Origin: an uncultured Tenacibaculum sp. | Lineage (GTDB): Bacteria > Bacteroidota > Bacteroidia > Flavobacteriales > Flavobacteriaceae | Length of the DNA: 64,000 nt | NCBI RefSeq assembly: GCF_947499065.1 | Contig: NZ_CANMMT010000008.1 | Span: 82,052-146,051 of the forward strand | Direction: 5' to 3' | Shown: piece after piece, positions 41,336 to 49,585 of the stretch | How positions within the stretch are numbered: the first letter of the stretch is position 1 | Layout of the letters: every line of letters begins with the position of its first letter | Made by a program: the position numbers and the translations under genes | The notes under the pieces: generated by a model | What the model was told of the DNA's origin: nothing | Databases searched by the model: none | The model's input: the letters and a program-made list of their open reading frames with translations, nothing else

Positions 41336-43897
41336 TTAAAAACTTAACCTAAAACTTACGTTAGGAGTAAAGCCTAAAGATTCTGTATCTTGTTCTATTA
41401 ATTTTCCTTCGCCAAAACCACTTTTGTTTTCTTGAACAACATCATAAGTTCGCTTAAGAATATTTTTCCTGTTTAAAATATTTAGTAATGAGATGTTAAA
41501 TCTACCTTTTATGGTTTTCTTTTTATTCATATGGAAATCATAACCAGCCGAAAAATCTAATCTAGAATAATTAGGAAGTCTGCTATCGTTAATCCCGTTC
41601 CTTTCAATAAAATAATTGTTAGCTAAGCCATTATTTGAGGTAAATGGAATTCCAATTCTGTAAGTATATCCCAATGAGAAATTATACTCTTTGTATTTAA
41701 AATTATTGGCAAAATAAAAGGAGTGAGTAACATCAAAGTTACCTGTAAACTCTTTATTTTCGTTAAAATCGTTAATAAGAAAAGTAGTTTTTCCAGTATG
41801 GTAACTTAACCAAGTGTTGTAATTTTTCCAGTTCTTTTTTATCAAAAAATCTAAACCAAGTGTTTTTGATTCTCCTGTTAATATGTCTCGTGTAAAAGAG
41901 TCAAATCCACTAGTTAAAGAAGTAATTCCTTTAATATTTCTTTTATAAACATCTATATCAATTAACCAATTATTCTTATTAAATAAGGCTCCAATGGTAA
42001 TTTGTTGACTTTCTAATAAAGGAATATCTTTTTGATTAGATAAAGCCCATAGTTGGTTTTCTAAACCGAAATCGGTAGTATAAAATTCAACTATTCGACT
42101 AATGTTTTGTTGTTTTATCTCAAAAGAACTATTTAGCCAAAATTTAGGTAAAACTTGTATCTGTGTATAAGCTCTAGGTTCAAAAGTAGTTTTATTTAAT
42201 AAAGAGAAATGATTGGCTCTTGCTCCTAAACTAACTATAATATTTTTGTTTTTGTTATATAAGTATTCAGTAAAAAAAGAATGTGATTGATTTATATCAC
42301 TTTGATTTGAATATTTTTCTACAAAAATAAGATCGTTTTTCTTTCCTAAAAGAAAGTGAACATCATTGTAGGCATACTGATATCCTAGACTAAACTTAGA
42401 ACTTGTGTTTATTTTGTAATCTAAACTAGTATTAATATCAAGGTTTTTAACATGGTTGTCTTTACTAGTAAAAGCGTATAGTGTATTGTCTTTTTGTTTA
42501 TTATTTCTGTACTTTAAACTATAATCGGAATAACTAATGGTGGTCTTACTATTGATTTTTGAATTCCATTGCTTGTCCCATTCGATATTATAACCATCGT
42601 TTTTAATTAATAAATCATCGCTTCTTTTATCGTTAAAATCAGGAGAGAAGAATGAGTGGTCCAAGGAATTTTTAATGCTAATTTGACTAAATGATATTTT
42701 ATCATCATTAGTAGGTTTATAAATTAGCTTGGTGTTAAAATCTTGAAAGAAAAAATCGGTATTAACTTTAGCATCTATCTCTTGTACTAATCGCTCGTCT
42801 TTAGATATAATAGTATGTTGAAAAGCTTTTTGAGATAATTGTCTGTATGTGGGAGTATTCAATACATCCGTAATTGAACGTCTTCCAGAAACTGATATAC
42901 TTAATTTGGGAGAAATAGGTAAACTAACATTTGCATCGGCATGTGTAAAGTTCATTCCTACAGAACCTTTAATTTTTGAAGGGATGTTGTTACCGGTTTC
43001 AACGTTAATAACACCTCCAATATGATTACCATATTTGGCTTTAGAAGTACCTCTGTATACTTCAACCTTATCTATAGTTTCAGGATTCAAGGCAGATATG
43101 GCTCCAAAGAAATGCGAAGCTGTAAATAGTTTTATTTGATTGAATAGTATTAGGTTCTGATCAGGAGTACCACCGCGAATGTGCATTCCAGTTGCAGTTT
43201 CATCAACGTTTACTATTCCTGGTAATTGTTGAACTGTATAAAAAACATCAGGTTCTGTTAGTCCAGGAATAATATCTTGGTTTTTAGGTTTAAAAACTAA
43301 CGCACCGTCAATGGTTTTAGATAAGCCATTAGTTAAATAATTTGTAATAACTATTTCGTTTAATACTGCATTTTCTTCTTCTAAAAATAATGAGGAGCAG
43401 CCTGTTGTTGAGAAACTACTAGCAGCTCTTTTTTTTGATTTAAATCCGACATAAGAAACATTAACGGTATCAGTAATATGTAAATTTCTTAGTTCAAAAT
43501 AACCATCTATATCGGTTTGAGTACCTATGTTTTTATTTTTTAATGTAATAGTAGCGCCTATTAAAGGCTCTTTATTATGTTTAGAAAAGAGATTTCCACA
43601 AATGTTTATTCTATTCTTAAGTCTTGAAATAGCATATCTGTTTTTAGATATTTTTTTAAAATTAAGTTTAGAATATTTTTCTAAATCTTTAATGATAGAA
43701 CTTATGTCTTTGTCTTTTTCAGATTTAAAAGGAATCTTTTGGTTGTTAACAATTTCATCTGAAAAAGAAAATTTAACACTGTATAAATCACTTAACTCGA
43801 TTAAAACATCTTTTAAATGTCTCAATCGAGTCGTTTTGTTTTGAGCAAATACAGATAAGGATAAACTCAGTAATACGAAACATATCAGTTTCTTCAT
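41336..43897 (-). CDS. STN-type TonB-dependent receptor (FecA-like)
   Basis: 853 residues. N-terminal signal peptide, then a STN-like region (LKDVLIELSDLYSVKFSFSDEI, KLNFKKISKNRYAISR) as used by FecA/SusC signalling receptors to talk to anti-sigma FecR. A CarboxypepD_reg-like domain (ICGNLFSKHNKEPLIGATITL), a plug (EPDVFYTVQQLPGIVNV, HIRGGTPDQNLILFN, KAKYGNHIGGVINVE) and a beta-barrel follow. It is the third gene of a sigma-FecR-receptor operon; the FecR stop is six bases upstream. Confidence 0.92.
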   Translation of the reverse strand: MKKLICFVLLSLSLSVFAQNKTTRLRHLKDVLIELSDLYSVKFSFSDEIVNNQKIPFKSEKDKDISSIIKDLEKYSKLNFKKISKNRYAISRLKNRINICGNLFSKHNKEPLIGATITLKNKNIGTQTDIDGYFELRNLHITDTVNVSYVGFKSKKRAASSFSTTGCSSLFLEEENAVLNEIVITNYLTNGLSKTIDGALVFKPKNQDIIPGLTEPDVFYTVQQLPGIVNVDETATGMHIRGGTPDQNLILFNQIKLFTASHFFGAISALNPETIDKVEVYRGTSKAKYGNHIGGVINVETGNNIPSKIKGSVGMNFTHADANVSLPISPKLSISVSGRRSITDVLNTPTYRQLSQKAFQHTIISKDERLVQEIDAKVNTDFFFQDFNTKLIYKPTNDDKISFSQISIKNSLDHSFFSPDFNDKRSDDLLIKNDGYNIEWDKQWNSKINSKTTISYSDYSLKYRNNKQKDNTLYAFTSKDNHVKNLDINTSLDYKINTSSKFSLGYQYAYNDVHFLLGKKNDLIFVEKYSNQSDINQSHSFFTEYLYNKNKNIIVSLGARANHFSLLNKTTFEPRAYTQIQVLPKFWLNSSFEIKQQNISRIVEFYTTDFGLENQLWALSNQKDIPLLESQQITIGALFNKNNWLIDIDVYKRNIKGITSLTSGFDSFTRDILTGESKTLGLDFLIKKNWKNYNTWLSYHTGKTTFLINDFNENKEFTGNFDVTHSFYFANNFKYKEYNFSLGYTYRIGIPFTSNNGLANNYFIERNGINDSRLPNYSRLDFSAGYDFHMNKKKTIKGRFNISLLNILNRKNILKRTYDVVQENKSGFGEGKLIEQDTESLGFTPNVSFRLSF

Positions 43898-43903
43898 ATA
43901 AAA

Positions 43904-44833
43904 CTATTTTTCAGTCAATTCAATTAAGTTGTTTTTGTTTGAAATGGTATAGTCAATATTCATAGGTATGAAAACAGCATCTAAAGCCAAATTTAAATCT
44001 GAATGAATAAAGCTACCTGTAAATAATTTATCATTTGTTTTAACTGTATTTCCTTTAAATTTTATGTTGTATTGATTTTCAAGTGATTTTAAAACAATTT
44101 TCAAAGGTACACTAGTAAAACTGCTTTCGCCATTTATCCAATTAGGATTTTCTGTTACTTTTTTATCACCTGTTTTTATGTCACTTTTTAATTTTGTAAA
44201 TGTTTTACCTTTAGTTAAGAATATAACTTCTCCTTCCGATTCTACTTTAACCTTACCTTCATAACATTCAACTTTTAAGAAGTCTGTATCTTCTAAAACG
44301 TTAAATTGTGTACCTAAAACAGTAATGTTACCTTCATTAGTTTTAATTGTAAAAGTGCTGCCTTTTTGAACCTTAAAAAAAGCTTCTCCTTCTAATTTTA
44401 ATAATCTATTAGTTTTCCAATCTTTTTTATTGTAAGCAATAGTAGATTGAGCGTTTAATATTACCGTTGAATTATCTGGTAAATTAATTTCCAATTGTTC
44501 TCCATATCCAGTTGAGGATTCTACATTTTGAAAATTGAAATAAAAGAAACTAATAAGTAAGGCTAAAGAGGCAGCAACAGCAAGAATTTTTTTAGGAAAT
44601 AAACGTCGAACAGTTGTTTTATTTGCAGCTTTTTTACGTTCAATATCCTCTAATATTTTTAAGTACACATCTTCTTTGTTTAAAACGGGTCTTTCAAAAT
44701 TTTGTGATTCTTCTGAAATTCTTTTAAATAAATGAAAATCTTCTGTTTTTTCAAAGGCAGCTAGTTCTTTTTGAGACATTTCTCCAGAAAGCCATTTTGC
44801 TAATAAAGTATCTGATTTTTCTATTGGATCCAT
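43904..44833 (-). CDS. FecR family anti-sigma regulator
   Basis: 309 residues. N-terminal cytoplasmic part with LLAKWLSGEMSQKELAAFEKT, a transmembrane helix (KKILAVAASLALLISFFYF), then a periplasmic FecR domain (NLPDNSTVILNAQSTIAYNK, LEGEAFFKVQKGSTFTIKTNEGNITVLGTQFNV, CYEGKVKVE) and a DUF4974-type end with LKSLENQYNIKFKG, which contacts the receptor's STN domain. One base separates it from the sigma gene. It would hold the sigma factor until the receptor signals. Confidence 0.95.
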   Translation of the reverse strand: MDPIEKSDTLLAKWLSGEMSQKELAAFEKTEDFHLFKRISEESQNFERPVLNKEDVYLKILEDIERKKAANKTTVRRLFPKKILAVAASLALLISFFYFNFQNVESSTGYGEQLEINLPDNSTVILNAQSTIAYNKKDWKTNRLLKLEGEAFFKVQKGSTFTIKTNEGNITVLGTQFNVLEDTDFLKVECYEGKVKVESEGEVIFLTKGKTFTKLKSDIKTGDKKVTENPNWINGESSFTSVPLKIVLKSLENQYNIKFKGNTVKTNDKLFTGSFIHSDLNLALDAVFIPMNIDYTISNKNNLIELTEK

Positions 44834-44834
44834 A

Positions 44835-45344
44835 TTATATGCCTTTTATTTGAGTTCGTAATGTTTTTAATGCCAAAGTCATTCTTTTTTCTACAGCTTT
44901 TACTGATATTTCTAGTTCTTCGGCTATTTCTCTATATTTTTTCTTGTCAATTCTATTCATTAAAAAAACCTCACGTTGTTTATCAGGCAAATCGCTAATT
45001 GCTTTTTGAAGTTTTTTTAAAAATTCTTGTTCTTCTAACAAGTATTCAGGAGTTTCATTGGTAGTACTTTTTACATTTAGCTTTTTGTGGGCTAAAACTA
45101 CCTTTTGATGTGCATAATCATCAAGAAATAAATTATTAGCAACAGTAAATAAATAGGACTTTGCTTTTTCAAAAATAACCTTAGAACAGTTAGTCCATAG
45201 CTTAACAAAAGCTTCTTGAACAAAATCTTGAGCTTTTGCACTATCCCCACATTTATATATCATAAAACCATATAATCCATCAGCGTATGAATCGTATAAC
45301 TTTTTATAGGTTACGGGAGCACAAACAGAATTTACATCCTTCAT
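44835..45344 (-). CDS. ECF RNA polymerase sigma factor (FecI/RpoE type)
   Basis: 169-residue sigma-70 family ECF factor. Region 2 includes YDSYADGLYGFMIYKCGDS and DFVQEAFVKLWTNC, region 4 has FLMNRIDKKKYREIAEELEI and VEKRMTLALKTLRTQ. The gene starts 24 bases downstream of a promoter-like pair of boxes (45368-45394) shared with the divergent lipoprotein gene, indicating autoregulation. Class: Bacteroidetes FecI-like sigma with cognate FecR. Confidence 0.95.
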   Translation of the reverse strand: MKDVNSVCAPVTYKKLYDSYADGLYGFMIYKCGDSAKAQDFVQEAFVKLWTNCSKVIFEKAKSYLFTVANNLFLDDYAHQKVVLAHKKLNVKSTTNETPEYLLEEQEFLKKLQKAISDLPDKQREVFLMNRIDKKKYREIAEELEISVKAVEKRMTLALKTLRTQIKGI

Positions 45345-45367
45345 AAAATACTTTTTGTTTGACGTAT

Positions 45368-45394
45368 AACGATTAACTACTAAAATACCCTACT
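45368..45394 (-). promoter_or_regulatory. ECF-sigma-type promoter of the sigma operon
   Basis: On the minus strand: AGTAGGGTATTTT, a 10-base spacer, CGTT (complement of AACG 45368-45371). The same two boxes with the same spacer precede the divergent gene (45512-45538), and the bases after CGTT agree as well (ATACGTCAAA against TCACAGTCAAA). -10 CGTT-like and GGG-containing -35 boxes suit an ECF sigma. Confidence 0.65.
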
Positions 45395-45467
45395 AAAAAA
45401 TAAATTCTTTTTGTAAAATATTTCTTCAAAGATAATTAATAGTCTTCATGGGGTTTTGTGAATGGTT

Positions 45468-45494
45468 TTTCTAAGAATTGGTGTTTCTCAGAAA
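45468..45494. promoter_or_regulatory. Two TTTCTnAGAA dyads in the sigma/lipoprotein gap
   Basis: TTTCTAAGAAT at 45468-45478 and TTTCTCAGAAA at 45484-45494, 16 bases start to start. Each is a near-palindrome. They lie just upstream of the lipoprotein promoter and may be a second regulator's site. Confidence 0.35.
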
Positions 45495-45511
45495 TAGAAT
45501 TCAAAATAAAA

Positions 45512-45538
45512 AGTAGGGTTTTTTATTCATGTTTCGTT
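45512..45538 (+). promoter_or_regulatory. ECF-sigma-type promoter of the PKD lipoprotein
   Basis: AGTAGGGTTTTTT, 10 bases, CGTT. It is a 12 of 13 match plus same spacer to the boxes in front of the sigma operon, so both transcripts are likely driven by the same ECF sigma. Confidence 0.65.
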
Positions 45539-45594
45539 TCACAGTCAAATAATAGATGCGATTAAGCATTAGAATACCCTTAATATATTTAAAA

Positions 45595-47118
45595 ATGAAA
45601 AGAATACTATCAATAGTAGCATTAACAACGGCTTTTTTAACATCGTGTAGTGAAACTACAATAGAACAACAAGGAGTAGATAATTTAACTGTGGTAGGAA
45701 GTATTCCTTCAGTAAAAACAATTACAGTTGTGCCTACAACACCACCAACAAAAAGTTCAACTATTTTATTTGATTTCGATTTTGAAGATGACAATGAAGG
45801 TTTTGTAGGTGTTTTAGAAAATAAACCATCAGATAAGGAAACACTAATTCGAAATATTTCTGAAACTACTTATAAGTGTAATCTAGCAAGAGGTAAAAAA
45901 GAAGATTTTCCAACCAAAGCACCAATAAACTTTAAAGGAAACGATACTTATTTTATGGGAAGGTTATTTAATAATGCAATAAAATCTGGAGGAGGTTGGA
46001 GTAATACAGATGGAGAAGCTTCATGTGTTGCCTTGTATTCAACAAAAAAAACCTTGAATTTTAAAAAAGATTTTGATGTAAATGAATTGTCAATTTCTTA
46101 TGATTATTATGGGCAAGATGTAAATACAAGTTATATTTTTCCAGCAATTAATATTTTTTTACGTTCCAAGAAAACAAAAGAATCGATCAACTTAACACCG
46201 TCTGAAAAAGGATATACTTGGTCGAAATATGCTACCAAGATTCCAAGTAAAATAGTAGTTGGTGAATATGAATTAATAGTATTTCATGCTCCAAAAGGAA
46301 TTGGACTTGATAATATTAAAATCTATACAGATAAAACGACTAGCAGTGCTAGTGAAATAAAAGTAAATGCAGGAACAGATGCAACAATTAATTTACCAAC
46401 GAATACATTTGACTTAAATAGCACAATAACAAACCCGAAAGGGGAAAAAATTAAATCAATTGTTTGGACAAAAGTAAGCGGAAAGGGAGTGACAATTGCT
46501 GATAGTAATAAAGAAGATACTAAAATATCTAATTTACAAGCGGGAGAATATGTATTTAAAATTGTAGTTACAAATGAAAAAGATATAGCTGTTGAAGATA
46601 CGGTAACAATTAAAGTTGATGATTCAAAAGTTTTATACGGTTTTACATTTGAGAAAAATGTAGAAGGTTTTGCTAATGCTAAGAATGCAGTTGAAAAGAT
46701 TGATAAATACTGTAGAGGGAAAAGAGGAGATTTTCCAGCATATAATAGTTTGATGTATAGTGGAAATGACACCAGTTTTATGGGAATTAATATGGGAGAA
46801 ATAGGTGGTTATTTTGCTACAGAAGCTACAAAGACATTTAAGTTATCAAAAACGTTTGGAGCAAATAAACTAGGAGTACAATTTAGTAGTCAGGTTATGG
46901 AGCCTTGGGGAGATGCAACAAGTATTAAAGTTGAATTAAAATCAGCTTCAGGAGCAGAAGTGATTTCTTTAGATGTAAAAAAATCAACAACAACATCGTC
47001 TTGGGAAATATTAAATGCAACTATAGCTAAAGAAGTACCAGCAGGAGATTATACTATTACTGTAAAACACGCTGGAGGTATGACTGCTATTGATGATATT
47101 TATATCTATGAAAAATAA
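45595..47118 (+). CDS. Two-domain PKD lipoprotein, partner of the sigma/FecR/receptor system
   Basis: The start is ATG 45595; the frame opens 13 codons earlier from a poor start. The signal peptide ends FLTSC (Cys18). The mature protein has a first ~200-residue module (ILFDFDFEDDNEGFVGVL to LDNIKIYTD), a PKD-like domain with VNAGTDATINLPTNTFDL and IVWTKVSGKGVTIAD, and a second module (VLYGFTFEKNVEGFANA to IDDIYIYEK) similar to the first. Both carry 'GNDTxFMG'. Lipoprotein on the cell surface is likely. It is coexpressed with the sigma operon by promoter match; ligand unknown. Confidence 0.85.
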   Translation: MKRILSIVALTTAFLTSCSETTIEQQGVDNLTVVGSIPSVKTITVVPTTPPTKSSTILFDFDFEDDNEGFVGVLENKPSDKETLIRNISETTYKCNLARGKKEDFPTKAPINFKGNDTYFMGRLFNNAIKSGGGWSNTDGEASCVALYSTKKTLNFKKDFDVNELSISYDYYGQDVNTSYIFPAINIFLRSKKTKESINLTPSEKGYTWSKYATKIPSKIVVGEYELIVFHAPKGIGLDNIKIYTDKTTSSASEIKVNAGTDATINLPTNTFDLNSTITNPKGEKIKSIVWTKVSGKGVTIADSNKEDTKISNLQAGEYVFKIVVTNEKDIAVEDTVTIKVDDSKVLYGFTFEKNVEGFANAKNAVEKIDKYCRGKRGDFPAYNSLMYSGNDTSFMGINMGEIGGYFATEATKTFKLSKTFGANKLGVQFSSQVMEPWGDATSIKVELKSASGAEVISLDVKKSTTTSSWEILNATIAKEVPAGDYTITVKHAGGMTAIDDIYIYEK

Positions 47119-47152
47119 AGAGTGAGTAGTAATTTTAATGAGTGTTTAAAAG

Positions 47153-47186
47153 AAATCCCCAAAGAGTTTAAATTCTTTGGGGATTT
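47153..47186. terminator. Terminator between the PKD lipoprotein and DUF2480 genes
   Basis: AAATCCCCAAAGA / TCTTTGGGGATTT, a 13-bp stem. Convergent genes on both sides, so likely bidirectional. Confidence 0.85.
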
Positions 47187-47225
47187 AATTTTTTATCTGC
47201 TTCATTTTAAATGAATGAAAAGATG

Positions 47226-47735
47226 TTATCTATTTTTCTTATACAAAGGAACAGTTGAACAAGCCTCACCAAACATAAGAGTTTTAGCAATTGGCTGAAT
47301 TTTTTCTATTAATAAAGTATAAGCTGAAGGAGGAATAGGTTTATTAGCACACCCTTTAATAATTATAGGTTTGTCTTCATATTCCGAAATATCTAATGAA
47401 TTGATGATTTCCTGATAAATTACAGTTTCTAACAGTTCTAAATTACCAACAACAACTTTACTGGTATATTCAGATAGTTGCGCTGTTAGTAATAAATGAG
47501 CCCAAGAAGGAATAATAGCATCAGAAGAACAAGTTAAAGCAACATATGAGTCTTGGTATTGTGACCAATCATGATTTTTTACCTGTTCTCTAAAGTCCTT
47601 TTCACGAAGAATTAAGCCTTCGTATAACCAATCTTTAATATCAAAAACAACACGCTTTCCTTGAGGATAAAAATCTTCAAGATCAATGGTTATAAGTTTG
47701 CTATTGGCAACTCTATTTATAATTTCTTCAGCCAT
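47226..47735 (-). CDS. DUF2480 family protein
   Basis: 169-residue soluble protein matching the DUF2480 family: ITIDLEDFYPQGKRVVFDIKDWLYEGLILREKDFR, VALTCSSDAIIPSWAHLLLTAQL, a GCANKPIPPSAYTLL segment and CSTVPLYKK at the end. It is almost always encoded beside SUF-type Fe-S genes in Bacteroidota, as here. Three bases upstream lies the DUF59 gene. The biochemical role is unknown. Confidence 0.9.
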   Translation of the reverse strand: MAEEIINRVANSKLITIDLEDFYPQGKRVVFDIKDWLYEGLILREKDFREQVKNHDWSQYQDSYVALTCSSDAIIPSWAHLLLTAQLSEYTSKVVVGNLELLETVIYQEIINSLDISEYEDKPIIIKGCANKPIPPSAYTLLIEKIQPIAKTLMFGEACSTVPLYKKNR

Positions 47736-47738
47736 ATT

Positions 47739-48059
47739 TTATAGCATTCCTAATTCTAACTTAGCTTCATCGCTCATCATATCTTGAGTCCAAGTAGGGT
47801 CGAAAGTAATTTCAACTTCACAGTTGTTAATTTCTTTCAAAGTTTTAACTTTTTCCTCAATCTCTACAGGTAAGCTTTCGGCTACAGGGCAGTTAGGTGA
47901 AGTTAAGGTCATTAAAATTTTAGCATCGTTTTCTTCAGAAACGAATACGTCATAAATTAACCCTAATTCATATATGTCTACAGGTATTTCAGGATCGAAT
48001 ATTGTTTTCAATACTCGTACTATCTTATCTCCTAATTCTTCTAATTGAGTATCTGTCAT
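47739..48059 (-). CDS. DUF59/MIP18 iron-sulphur cluster assembly factor (SufT-like)
   Basis: 106-residue single MIP18 domain: LGDKIVRVLKTIFDPEIPV, IYELGLIYDVFV, LTSPNCPVAESLP (with the reactive Cys in T-S-P-N-C-P) and EITFDPTWTQDMMS. This family helps insert Fe-S clusters into target proteins. It lies between SufE and DUF2480 in a tight operon. Confidence 0.93.
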   Translation of the reverse strand: MTDTQLEELGDKIVRVLKTIFDPEIPVDIYELGLIYDVFVSEENDAKILMTLTSPNCPVAESLPVEIEEKVKTLKEINNCEVEITFDPTWTQDMMSDEAKLELGML

Positions 48060-48069
48060 CTTATTATTT

Positions 48070-48495
48070 TTAATTCGCTAATTTACTTTGTTGTGCAATT
48101 GCATACATTTTTATTTGCTTAACCATAGAAACTAAACCATTAGCACGAGTTGGGCTTAAGTGTTCTTTTAATCCAATTTCATCAATGAAATCAGTATTAG
48201 CATCTAGTATAGCTTGAGGAGTTTGGTTTGAAAAAACTCTTAATAGTAGCGCTACAATACCTTTAGTTAAAATAGCATCACTATCAGCTGTAAATTCAAT
48301 AATATCATTGTTTAATTGAGAATGCAACCATACTTTAGATTGGCACCCTTTAATCAAATTTTCATCTAATTTATAAGCACTATCAATTAAAGGTAATGAT
48401 TTTCCTAGGTCAATAATATACTCATAACGCTCCATCCAGTCTTCAAACATTGAAAACTCGTCAATAATTTCTTCTTGTATTTCTTTGATAGTCAT
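48070..48495 (-). CDS. sufE: SufE, sulphur acceptor
   Basis: 141 residues. Cys51 in LIKGCQSKVW is the sulphur-accepting Cys that takes persulphide from the desulphurase SufS. The helix-rich end LSPTRANGLVSMVKQIKMYA is typical. First gene of sufE-DUF59-DUF2480; the rest of the SUF set is outside the window. The minus-strand -7 box is at 48545-48552. Confidence 0.95.
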   Translation of the reverse strand: MTIKEIQEEIIDEFSMFEDWMERYEYIIDLGKSLPLIDSAYKLDENLIKGCQSKVWLHSQLNNDIIEFTADSDAILTKGIVALLLRVFSNQTPQAILDANTDFIDEIGLKEHLSPTRANGLVSMVKQIKMYAIAQQSKLAN

Positions 48496-48505
48496 TTTTT
48501 AAAAC

Positions 48506-48513
48506 TATTTTTG
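48506..48513 (+). promoter_or_regulatory. -7 box of the PfkB kinase gene
   Basis: TATTTTTG with a TTG 18 bases upstream (48485-48487, inside the sufE start). Fits -33/-7 consensus. Confidence 0.55.
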
Positions 48514-48544
48514 CATCGTCTTACGACCACTTTATATAAAAGTG

Positions 48545-48552
48545 CAAAATTA
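48545..48552 (-). promoter_or_regulatory. sufE: -7 box of the sufE operon
   Basis: Complement of CAAAATTA reads TAATTTTG. It faces the plus-strand promoter at 48506, so the two 5' transcripts overlap by a few tens of bases. Confidence 0.5.
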
Positions 48553-48569
48553 CAGTAAAAAAATAACAA

Positions 48570-49496
48570 ATGAGTAAATTATTAGCAGTAGGTACTGTAG
48601 CGTTTGATGCTATTGAAACACCTTTTGGTAAAACAGATAAAATATTAGGAGGTTCTGGAACTTTTGTAGGTTTAGCAGCTTCTCAATTTGGAGTTAAAAC
48701 AGGAGTCGTTTCTGTAGTAGGAGGAGATTTTCCTCAATCATATATAGATATGATGAACTCTAAAGGAATTAATACTGATGGAGTAGAGATTGTAAAAGAA
48801 GGAAAAACATTCTTTTGGAGTGGTAAGTACCATAACGATATGAACTCTCGTGATACATTAGTAACAGAGTTAAATGTATTAGAGCATTTTCAGCCAGTAG
48901 TACCAGAAGATTTTAAAGATGCAGGAATTGTAATGTTAGGAAACTTACATCCATTAACTCAAGCATCTGTTTTAGATCAAATGAACGAAAGACCAAAATT
49001 AGTAGTATTAGATACTATGAACTTTTGGATGGACATAGCTTTAGAAGATTTACATACTGTATTAAAAAGAGTAGATGTAATTACAATTAATGATGAAGAA
49101 GCACGTCAGTTAAGTGGAGAGTATTCATTAGTAAATGCAGCTAAGAAGATTCATGAAATGGGGCCTAAGTATGTAGTAATAAAGAAAGGAGAGCATGGAG
49201 CTTTATTATTCAATGAAGGAAAAATGTTCTTTGCACCAGCATTGCCATTAGCAGAAGTATTTGATCCAACAGGAGCAGGAGATACATTTGCAGGAGGCTT
49301 CTGTGGTTATTTAGCAAAAACAGAAGATATCTCTTTCCAAAACATGAAGAATGCAATTATTTACGGTTCGAACTTAGCATCATTTTGTGTAGAGAAGTTT
49401 GGAACGCAAAGAATGGAAGAGCTAACAAAAGAAGAGGTGCAAACACGTTTGCAGTCTTTTAAAGAGCTGACTCAGTTTGATATAGAATTATCATAA
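48570..49496 (+). CDS. PfkB family sugar kinase
   Basis: 308-residue ribokinase/PfkB enzyme, about normal length. It has an N-terminal LGGSGTFVGLAASQFG, a middle TVVLD-like block and the C-terminal anion-hole motif DPTGAGDTFAGGFCGYL (catalytic Asp in GAGD). The sugar or nucleoside is not visible. The amidophosphoribosyltransferase gene follows 90 bases on, after a terminator, so they are in adjacent but separate transcripts. Confidence 0.9.
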   Translation: MSKLLAVGTVAFDAIETPFGKTDKILGGSGTFVGLAASQFGVKTGVVSVVGGDFPQSYIDMMNSKGINTDGVEIVKEGKTFFWSGKYHNDMNSRDTLVTELNVLEHFQPVVPEDFKDAGIVMLGNLHPLTQASVLDQMNERPKLVVLDTMNFWMDIALEDLHTVLKRVDVITINDEEARQLSGEYSLVNAAKKIHEMGPKYVVIKKGEHGALLFNEGKMFFAPALPLAEVFDPTGAGDTFAGGFCGYLAKTEDISFQNMKNAIIYGSNLASFCVEKFGTQRMEELTKEEVQTRLQSFKELTQFDIELS

Positions 49497-49500
49497 ATAC

Positions 49501-49530
49501 AATCCGCGCCTTTTGGTGCGGATTTTTTTA
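49501..49530 (+). terminator. Terminator of the PfkB gene
   Basis: AATCCGCGCC, TTTT loop, GGTGCGGATT, then T7. Confidence 0.88.
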
Positions 49531-49585
49531 TACAAAAAACAACAACACACAAGACAACAACACAACTAAAATATATTTAAATATA

